NCBI RefSeq assembly: GCF_002754475.1
Contig: NZ_PEFL01000002.1
Location: 248,001 to 312,000 of the forward strand
Direction: 5' to 3'
DNA length: 64,000 nucleotides
DNA from: Comamonas sp. 26
GTDB lineage: Bacteria > Pseudomonadota > Gammaproteobacteria > Burkholderiales > Burkholderiaceae_C
Shown here in pieces: positions 57,891 to 64,000 of this stretch (the stretch's first letter is position 1; each line of letters starts with the position of its first letter). The position numbers and the translations under genes are program-made. Below the pieces are notes generated by a model. That model ran no database searches. It had not been told where the DNA came from and worked only from the letters and a program-made list of their open reading frames with translations.

Positions 57891-58802
57891 TCAATGCGTG
57901 TGCTTTTTCTCTGCATCGTGTGAATGCACGGCCTCTGCCGCGCCTTCATGTGCATGCTCGTGTTCGTGGTCGTGCGCATGATTGTGGGCCGCTCCACTCA
58001 TCACCGTCACCACCACAATTCCCACCAGCAGCCAGAAGACTTGCGCAGCCGTCTCTTTGGCACTCAGCCGTTTTTGCAGCTGCGGAATCAAGTCAGCCAG
58101 CGCCACATAGATAAAGCTGCTCGACGCAATCGTCAAAAAGTACGGCAGAAAATCATGCAGCTGGCCAATAAGGAAGTAGCCCGCCACACCGCCCAGCGTG
58201 GTCACGGCACCGGCCATGGATACCTTGATCAAGGCCACGCGGCGGTTGCTGCTGGACTGGCGCAGCACCACGATATCGCCCATGTGGTGCGGCACCTCGT
58301 GGGCCAGCACCGACAACGCGGCAATCAAACCCAGACGAATATCCGCCATGAAGGCCGAGGCAATCAGCACCCCATCGCCAAAGCAATGCACGCTGTCGCC
58401 CGTCAGAATGGCCCAGCCGCCCTTGGTATGGGCATGACCATGAGACTCGTGGTGATCATGCGAATGATCGCCCTGCTCATGCGCATGCACATCTCCGTGG
58501 TCATGGCCATGCGAATGCTCATGGCCGTGGTGCCACAGCTCGGCCTTGGACAGCAGAAAGAAAAACACCAACCCGACCAGCAGCACCACAAATAAATCGT
58601 GTGCCTTGCCGTGGCTTTCAAACGCTTCGGGCAGCAAATGCATGAAGGCCGTAGCCAGCAATGCGCCCGCAGCGAGACTGAGCAGGCGCTGAGGCATGAC
58701 CCCGGGCGTTCGACCTCCTCCGAGGCTCATTAACAACGCGGCCACCCAGACACTGCCGATACCAGCAGCCAGGGTGGCCAGAATAATTGCTACCAATGTC
58801 AT
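57891..58802 (-). CDS. ZIP family metal transporter
   Basis: ZIP-family divalent metal importer of 303 residues, probably for zinc. Eight membrane helices are expected. The loop near residues 95-135 is extremely His-rich (alternating HGH, HDH, HSH), the metal-collecting loop of ZIP proteins, and a second His-rich tail lies at the C-terminus (HNHAHDHEHEH). Helices IV and V carry the metal site in DSVHCFGDGVLIASAF and LAHEVPHHMGDIVVL. No Zur site was recognised upstream. Confidence 0.93.
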   Translation of the reverse strand: MTLVAIILATLAAGIGSVWVAALLMSLGGGRTPGVMPQRLLSLAAGALLATAFMHLLPEAFESHGKAHDLFVVLLVGLVFFFLLSKAELWHHGHEHSHGHDHGDVHAHEQGDHSHDHHESHGHAHTKGGWAILTGDSVHCFGDGVLIASAFMADIRLGLIAALSVLAHEVPHHMGDIVVLRQSSSNRRVALIKVSMAGAVTTLGGVAGYFLIGQLHDFLPYFLTIASSSFIYVALADLIPQLQKRLSAKETAAQVFWLLVGIVVVTVMSGAAHNHAHDHEHEHAHEGAAEAVHSHDAEKKHTH

Positions 58803-58986
58803 AGCTTTATGTGGCTTAACCGCAACCTTTTCAGGCGAAACACGGGGATTTTCGCAGAATGTGACAGCCTGAGCGGCTCCATCTGACTATCCCCATACCG
58901 TCAGCCCCGGATGCGCATCATGCATGGATCACGCACCGGGACTTCTTTCACCTTAGCAAAGCTGTCAACCCCCCCCGATCACAAAA

Positions 58987-59892
58987 TCAGGCCACGCCTT
59001 GTTTCTTGAACCAGCTCAGCATATGCGCCCAGCCATCTTTCGCCGCTTGCTCACGGTAGCTGGGACGGTAGTCCGCATGAAAAGCATGGGGGGCATCGGG
59101 GTAGATCACAAACTCCGATATCTTGGCCGCCGCTGAGCCGCTCTTGAGTGCGGCCTTCATCGCGTCTACCGACTCTTGCGGAATGCCCGTGTCCTTGCCG
59201 CCATAAAGGCCCAGCACCGGGGCCTTGAGCTTGGCAACCAGATCAATCGGGAACGTTGGCTGCAGCTCATTCTTGTTGCCCTGCAGACGCCCATACCAGG
59301 CCACGCCCGCCTTGACCGGGCCATGCGCAGCGTACAGCCAGGTCATGCGCCCGCCCCAGCAAAAGCCCGTAATGGCCAGCTTGCTCGCATCGCCACCGTT
59401 GGCACCTGCCCATTGCACGGCCGCATCCAGATCACCCATCGCCTGCGCATCGGGCACCTTGGCAATCACCTCGCTCATCAGCTTGGCCATCTCGCCATAG
59501 GCCATGGGGTCGCCCTGGCGTACAAATAAATCGGGCGCAATCGCCATATAGCCCTCGAGGGCCAGTCGGCGGCAGGTGTCGGCAATGTATTCATGCACGC
59601 CAAAGATTTCAGAAATAACCAGCACCACTGGCAGATTCTTTTTGCCCGCAGGCGCGGCGCGATAGGCTGGCAGCTTGAAGCCGTGGACATCAATACTCAC
59701 CTCGCCCGCCGTCAGGCCATCGGCAGAGGTCTTGATCGCCGTCTGCGCCATCACCGGCCCGGCCACGCTGGCATAACCCACGCCAAGTCCCGCGCCCAGA
59801 GCGGCCCGCAACGCAGCGCGGCGACTGGGTGGAGCGTCGGCATTGGCGCCAAGCAGGCCCTTCATATCCTGAGCGATGTCTTCGTACTTCAT
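58987..59892 (-). CDS. dienelactone hydrolase family protein, Tat-exported
   Basis: Dienelactone hydrolase-type alpha/beta hydrolase of 301 residues. After a 20-residue polar start there is a twin-arginine motif (SRRAALRAALGAGLG) and an AQT cleavage region near residue 50, so it is probably periplasmic. The catalytic Cys lies in GFCWGGRM, the Asp in LYGGKDTGIP and the His in DAPHAFH. The cytosolic enzymes open lactones in chloroaromatic degradation; exported forms have unknown substrates. No aromatic pathway genes lie nearby. The ATG follows an AGGAGG-type site; the frame upstream is Trp/Cys-rich and spurious. Confidence 0.9.
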   Translation of the reverse strand: MKYEDIAQDMKGLLGANADAPPSRRAALRAALGAGLGVGYASVAGPVMAQTAIKTSADGLTAGEVSIDVHGFKLPAYRAAPAGKKNLPVVLVISEIFGVHEYIADTCRRLALEGYMAIAPDLFVRQGDPMAYGEMAKLMSEVIAKVPDAQAMGDLDAAVQWAGANGGDASKLAITGFCWGGRMTWLYAAHGPVKAGVAWYGRLQGNKNELQPTFPIDLVAKLKAPVLGLYGGKDTGIPQESVDAMKAALKSGSAAAKISEFVIYPDAPHAFHADYRPSYREQAAKDGWAHMLSWFKKQGVA

Positions 59893-59977
59893 GAATCCTC
59901 CTCTGGTTGATGGAATCTCAAGCCACGGCAGTGCAATCAGCCAGCCGCCTGCGCCATGCAGTCTAAAGCCTGCCCAT

Positions 59978-60289
59978 TCAAGCAAGCCAGCGCAGCAGCG
60001 CCGAAGCGGCAGCCCCCAGCACCACCACCAGCAGGAACGGGGCACGCAGCCACAGTGCAATCGCAGCCACCAGCAAAGCGCCCAAACGGGCATCCAGCGT
60101 CAGCTGCGTGCCGCTGGCCACGGTATTCATCACCGTCAACGCAGCCAGCAGCGCCACCGTCAGGCTGGCCGCCACCTGGGCCATGCGCGGGCTGCGCATC
60201 CAGCGCTCGGGCAAGCTATAGCCCAGCAGCTTGGTCACAAAAGCCAGCGCACAGGCCAGCAAAATCCATTGCCATAAAGACAGCGTCAT
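59978..60289 (-). CDS. azlD: AzlD family branched-chain amino acid exporter small subunit
   Basis: A small membrane protein of 103 residues with four hydrophobic segments, beginning MTLSLWQWILLACALAFVTK. AzlD works with AzlC to export branched-chain amino acids and their analogues. Its ATG overlaps the azlC stop by four bases, so the two are translationally coupled. Codons upstream of this ATG in the same frame overlap azlC and are not used. Confidence 0.92.
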   Translation of the reverse strand: MTLSLWQWILLACALAFVTKLLGYSLPERWMRSPRMAQVAASLTVALLAALTVMNTVASGTQLTLDARLGALLVAAIALWLRAPFLLVVVLGAAASALLRWLA

Positions 60290-60948
60290 TGCTTTGCCTC
60301 CGATGGCCTGACCCAGCCCCAGAACGCGCCCACTGCAGCGGCCAGCAAAATGGGCACGCCTGCCGGAACCACAGGAATGGCAATCGCCGTCACCAACCCG
60401 CAAGCCAGCGCCAGAGCCACCGGCTCGCGCGCATTCAGGCGCGGCCAGAGCAAGCCCAGAAAGGCGGCTACAGCCGCACCATCCAAGCCAAAGCGACGCG
60501 TATCGCCCAGTGCGTTGCCCATCAGCGCACCCAGCAAGGTAAACAGGTTCCACAGCAAAAACACACCTGCGCCAGCCACCCAGAAGCCACGGCGCTGCTC
60601 ACCCAGCTCTTCCTGCCCGGATGCGGTTGCCGCAGACTCATCAATCGTCCAGTGCGCAGCCAGCCAGCGCGGCAGCCCTTTGACGCCCAGCAAGCGGCTC
60701 ATCTGCATGCCGTAAATCGCATTGCGCACACCCAGCAACGTGGCAGCCCCCACGGCCGCCAGACCACTGCCACCACCGGCAATCACACCGATGAACGCAA
60801 ACTGCGAGCCGCCCGTGAACATCAATGCGCTCAAGGCCATGGTCTGCCAGATATTGAGCCCCGCCGCCACGGACAAGGCACCAAAAGAAATGCCGTACAA
60901 GCCGGTGGCCACCGAAATGGAGAGCCCCATGCGTACGGCAGGTGTCAT
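60286..60948 (-). CDS. azlC: AzlC family branched-chain amino acid exporter large subunit
   Basis: An AzlC/YgaZ-like membrane protein of 220 residues with seven or eight hydrophobic segments. SISVATGLYGISFGALSVAAGLN-type start, FTGGSQFAFIGV and the HWTIDESAATA motif near 105 are family hallmarks. It forms an exporter with AzlD, encoded directly downstream. An in-frame TTG six codons upstream is a possible alternative start. No Lrp-type regulator gene is adjacent. Confidence 0.92.
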   Translation of the reverse strand: MTPAVRMGLSISVATGLYGISFGALSVAAGLNIWQTMALSALMFTGGSQFAFIGVIAGGGSGLAAVGAATLLGVRNAIYGMQMSRLLGVKGLPRWLAAHWTIDESAATASGQEELGEQRRGFWVAGAGVFLLWNLFTLLGALMGNALGDTRRFGLDGAAVAAFLGLLWPRLNAREPVALALACGLVTAIAIPVVPAGVPILLAAAVGAFWGWVRPSEAKQ

Positions 60949-60983
60949 TGCAAAGTCTTTGAACAAAGAATCCTCAAATCATT

Positions 60984-61073
60984 TCAATAGCAGCTGGCGC
61001 ATGTAAATAAGGCACTTCAGACATGAAATCATCTGAAATGCCCTGTTTGCTTACGCTAGAAGCTCACTTTTTA
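60984..61073. repeat. dispersed bipartite repeat, expanded copy
   Basis: The left arm AATAGCAGCTGGCGC and the right arm GCTTACGCTAGAAGCTCAC with a T run are separated by about 50 bp. That spacer has its own hairpin (GGCA-TTCAGA with TCTGAA-TGCC, 61010-61042). The whole lies between azlC and polA. Confidence 0.5.
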
Positions 61074-61111
61074 AAAGCGCTTGGCGCGAAAGGCTCAGTG
61101 AGCCTACGGTG

Positions 61112-61133
61112 AAAAGCGCATCAGTGCGCTTTT
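61112..61133 (-). terminator. hairpin overlapping the polA stop codon
   Basis: AAAAGCGCA pairs with TGCGCTTTT over nine bases. On the minus strand the first arm encodes the last residues of Pol I and the TGA stop lies in the loop. A second short hairpin, AGGCTC/GAGCCT, follows at 61091-61105. Together they probably end the polA transcript. Confidence 0.6.
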
Positions 61134-63943
61134 TCCCAGTTCTCGCCAAAACCGATCTCGGCCAGCAGCGGCACGGCCAGATCAGCCACACCGGCCATGA
61201 TGGCGGGAATCTCGGCCTTCACCCATTCCCTGGCCGACTCGGGCAGCTCGAACACCAGTTCGTCATGCACCTGCATGATGACCAGCACCTCGGGCTTTTC
61301 CGCATCCAGCCTGGCCTGCACGGCGACCATGGCCTTTTTGATCAAGTCCGCCGCTGTGCCCTGCATGGGGGCGTTGATGGCGGCGCGCTCTGCGGCTTTT
61401 TTGCGCGGGCCGTTGCCGCCGTTGATTTCGGGCAGTACCAGGCGGCGGCCAAACACGGTCTCGACATAGCCTTGGGCGTGGGCCAGCTCCACGGTCTGAT
61501 CCATATAGCGCTTCACGCCGGGATAGCGCTGAAAGTATTTGTCGATGTATGCCGCGGCGGCTTTGGTTTCAATGCCCAGATTTTTGGCCAGACCAAAGCT
61601 GCTCATGCCGTAAATCAGCCCAAAGTTGATGACCTTGGCGTAGCGGCGCTGCTCGCTGCTCACCTCGTCCACCGTCACGCCAAACACTTCGGCGGCGGTG
61701 GCGCGGTGCACGTCCAGACCGTTTTTGAAGGCATTGAGCAAGGCCTCGTCGCCCGAAAGGTGGGCCATGATGCGCAACTCGATCTGCGAGTAGTCGGCGC
61801 TGGCGATCAGCTTGCCCTCAGGCGCAACAAAGGCTTCGCGCACGCGGCGGCCTTCGGGGGTGCGCACGGGAATGTTCTGCAAGTTCGGGTCGTTGCTGGA
61901 CAAACGCCCGGTCACGGCCACGGCCTGGGCGTAGTGGGTGTGCACGCGGCCATCGGTGGGCAAGGCCATCTGCGCCAGCTTGTCGGTGTAAGTGCCTTTG
62001 AGCTTGGACAGGCTGCGGTGCTCCAGCAGCTTGGCAGGCAACGGATAGTCCTCGGCCAGCTTTTCCAGCACTTCTTCGTCGGTGCTGCGCGCGCCGGTGG
62101 CGGTTTTCTTCACCACGGGCATGCCCAGCTTGTCGAAGAAGATTTCGCCCAGTTGCTTGGGGCTGGCCAGATTAAATGGCTGGCCCGCAATTTCGTACGC
62201 CTCTTCCTCCAACTTCAAAATGCGCGCACCCAGATCATTGCTCTGGCGTGCCAGCTCGCCCGCATCAATGCGCACGCCGTTGCGCTCGATGCGAAACAGC
62301 GCTTCGCTGGTCTGCATTTCCAGCTCATAAATATGCAGCAGACCGGCGTTGGCCTGAATCTGCGGCCACAGCACTTGATGCACGTTCAGCGTCTGGTCCG
62401 AGTCTTCGCAGCTATAGGCAGCCGCCTTGTCGACCGGCACCTGCGCAAACGGAATCTGGCCCTTGCCCTTGCCGCACAGGTCTTCGTAGCTGATGCCAGT
62501 GCGGCCGGTGTGGCGCAGCGCAAGGCTGGTCAGGTTGTGGGGGCGGTCGGCTTCCAGCACATAGCTTTGCAGCATGGTGTCGTGCGCATAGCCGCGCACG
62601 GTAATGCCATGGTTGGCAAACACATGCTGGTCGTATTTGACGTGCTGGCCCAGCTTCTTTTTGCTGCCGTCTTCCAGCCAAGGCTTGAGCTTGGCCAGCA
62701 CGCTGTTCATATCCAGCTGCTCGGGCACGTCCATGCCTTCGTGGCGCAGCGGAATATAGGCGGCTTCGCCAATGGCCACGCTAAAGCTGATGCCGACGAT
62801 CTGCGCGCGCATTTCGTCCAGCGAATCGGTTTCGGTGTCGATGGCGGTCAGCTCGGCGGCGTGGATCTTGGCCAGCCATTCGTCCAGTTGCGCTTGCGTC
62901 AAGATGGTGGTGTAGACCACGTCGCGCTGCTGGGCGGCCACGGCCACTTCAGTGGCTTGTGCGTCATCCACATCAAAAAGACCACCTTGGGCGGTGTCAA
63001 CCTTGCTGGCCTTGGCAGGCTTGGCGGCTTTTGCGGGAAGCGCTTCAGAAACCGTAGAACCCAGCGCGCGCGCCAGGCCCTTGAAGCCGTATTTTTCATA
63101 AAACGGCACCAGCGCCGCGTTGTCTGGCTCGGCTAGGACCACGTCGTCCAGCTGGGGGAGGCCGCTGATGTAGTTCGCCAGATCGCAGTCGGTCTTCATG
63201 GTCACCAGCTGACGGCTCAGCGCCAGCTGGCCGCTGGCTATCGCATCACGCAGGTTTTGGCCTGCAACGCCCTTGATACCTGCGGCATTAGCTATCAAGT
63301 TTTCTAGCGTGCCGTGCTCTTCCAGCCACTTGGCAGCGGTCTTGGGGCCGACCTTGGTGACGCCGGGCACGTTGTCCACGGTGTCGCCCACCAGCGCCTG
63401 AAAGTCGACCATCAACGACGGGGGCACGCCGAACTCTGCGGTCACCCCGGCCACGTCGCGCTTTTTGCCATTCATGGTGTCGATGATGGTGACATGTTCG
63501 TTCACCAGCTGGCTCAAGTCCTTGTCGCCGCTGGAGACGATGACGTTAATGCCCTGGGCCGCCGCCATCTGCGCCAGCGTGGCGATCACATCGTCGGCTT
63601 CCACGCCGGGCACAGCCACCACTTTCCAGCCCAGCAGCTTCACCACTTCGTGGATGGGCTCAATCTGGCTGCGCAGATCGTCTGGCATGGGCGAGCGCGT
63701 GGCCTTGTACTGGTCGTACATGGCATCGCGGAAGGTGGGGCCTGAGGTATCAAACACGCACACCGCATAGTCGCCCTGCACATCCTTCCTCAGCGCCTGC
63801 ATCATGTTCACCATGCCGCGAATGGCGCCCGTGGCGGGGCTGGCCGGGTCGCCGGGAATGGCCCGCAGATCGGGCATGGCATGGTAGGCGCGGTAGAGGT
63901 AGCTGGAACCGTCCACCAGCACCAGGGTCTTGGAATTGCTCAT
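61121..63943 (-). CDS. polA: DNA polymerase I
   Basis: DNA polymerase I, 940 residues, with all three domains. The 5' nuclease domain (1-290) has the metal-binding EADDVIATLA, SGDKDLSQLV and VGDTVDNVPGV. The 3'-5' exonuclease domain keeps the DTE acids (Asp369, Glu371), so proofreading should be active. The polymerase domain has DYSQIELR (motif A), the RRYAKVINFGLIYGMS O-helix and VHDELVFE (motif C). The linker between the first two domains (about 300-340) is Ala/Lys-rich and contains QGGLFD, which fits the clamp-binding pattern QxxLF. The ATG three codons after a TTG was used as start. 63944-64000 shows nothing. Confidence 0.97.
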   Translation of the reverse strand: MSNSKTLVLVDGSSYLYRAYHAMPDLRAIPGDPASPATGAIRGMVNMMQALRKDVQGDYAVCVFDTSGPTFRDAMYDQYKATRSPMPDDLRSQIEPIHEVVKLLGWKVVAVPGVEADDVIATLAQMAAAQGINVIVSSGDKDLSQLVNEHVTIIDTMNGKKRDVAGVTAEFGVPPSLMVDFQALVGDTVDNVPGVTKVGPKTAAKWLEEHGTLENLIANAAGIKGVAGQNLRDAIASGQLALSRQLVTMKTDCDLANYISGLPQLDDVVLAEPDNAALVPFYEKYGFKGLARALGSTVSEALPAKAAKPAKASKVDTAQGGLFDVDDAQATEVAVAAQQRDVVYTTILTQAQLDEWLAKIHAAELTAIDTETDSLDEMRAQIVGISFSVAIGEAAYIPLRHEGMDVPEQLDMNSVLAKLKPWLEDGSKKKLGQHVKYDQHVFANHGITVRGYAHDTMLQSYVLEADRPHNLTSLALRHTGRTGISYEDLCGKGKGQIPFAQVPVDKAAAYSCEDSDQTLNVHQVLWPQIQANAGLLHIYELEMQTSEALFRIERNGVRIDAGELARQSNDLGARILKLEEEAYEIAGQPFNLASPKQLGEIFFDKLGMPVVKKTATGARSTDEEVLEKLAEDYPLPAKLLEHRSLSKLKGTYTDKLAQMALPTDGRVHTHYAQAVAVTGRLSSNDPNLQNIPVRTPEGRRVREAFVAPEGKLIASADYSQIELRIMAHLSGDEALLNAFKNGLDVHRATAAEVFGVTVDEVSSEQRRYAKVINFGLIYGMSSFGLAKNLGIETKAAAAYIDKYFQRYPGVKRYMDQTVELAHAQGYVETVFGRRLVLPEINGGNGPRKKAAERAAINAPMQGTAADLIKKAMVAVQARLDAEKPEVLVIMQVHDELVFELPESAREWVKAEIPAIMAGVADLAVPLLAEIGFGENWEKAH

Positions 63944-64000
63944 AGCCGCCAATTGTGCACGCGAGCCGACGCTGTAGGTCCCAGCCTCAAAGACAGGTAG

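Noticed and set aside
58441..58530. Repetitive DNA in the ZIP gene taken as a tandem repeat or CRISPR-like array
   Set aside because: It is the codon pattern of the His-rich metal loop. Units are short, irregular and in frame.
61109..63136. Frame of 675 codons antisense to polA
   Set aside because: Fully overlaps Pol I, and its composition reflects reverse-complement codons of an Ala/Leu-rich protein.

Overview
The window is a GC-rich chromosomal segment of a betaproteobacterium, most likely a member of the Comamonadaceae close to Comamonas. The evidence is the gene content (a Bug/TctC-type binding protein, a long-form QueF, an RNase E with a long R/N/E-rich tail, the gene order argH ... algZ-algR) and two dispersed intergenic repeat families that I recall as typical of that family. 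I see no rRNA or tRNA genes, no insertion sequence, no prophage and no CRISPR array. This is core-genome sequence with some accessory transport and lactate genes.

Layout. Positions 1-6.2 kb (minus strand) hold the classical lipid cluster yceD-rpmF-plsX-fabH-fabD-fabG-acpP-fabF, with fabF cut by the window edge. From 6.2 to 7.7 kb a maf/yceF gene and an RsmI-like methyltransferase run the other way. The block 7.7-11 kb (minus) is a compact rluC-HAD phosphatase-Rieske-sppA operon, divergent from rne (11.5-14.7 kb), which has a leader of about 560 nt. Then follow yaaA, a prolyl-4-hydroxylase-like dioxygenase and queF, a very tryptophan-rich membrane-anchored protein of unknown function (17.6-19.9 kb), an Aer-like chemoreceptor, dinB and lysP. 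A tandem glycine riboswitch (25.2-25.4 kb) precedes a dadA-like amino-acid dehydrogenase. An EamA transporter, nhaA with a structured leader, and two tandem Sel1-repeat secreted proteins come next.

From 31.6 to 38.7 kb there are two lactate modules: a divergent lldD-like/lctP pair without a regulator, and an lctP-lldR-lldD operon whose promoter is flanked by two LldR-type palindromes. From 38.8 to 52 kb (all minus) lie pbpC and a 2004-residue thioester alpha-2-macroglobulin. These two are often neighbours, but here HdeD-like, endonuclease-like, VOC and BCCT genes separate them. The final part holds a Bug-family binding protein, argH, an EamA transporter, an AlgZ/AlgR-type two-component system, a His-rich ZIP metal transporter, a Tat-exported dienelactone hydrolase, azlCD and polA.

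The main non-coding findings are these. (i) A dispersed bipartite inverted repeat occurs about ten times, and two copies are read in frame inside protein linkers. (ii) A second repeat family starts at or within a few bases of stop codons, always in the same orientation relative to the gene it follows. (iii) The nhaA leader can form two mutually exclusive pairings. (iv) The LldR operators flank their promoter. Many genes end in strong intrinsic-terminator hairpins. Starts were moved inward from the longest reading frame wherever a Shine-Dalgarno sequence or family alignment favoured it.
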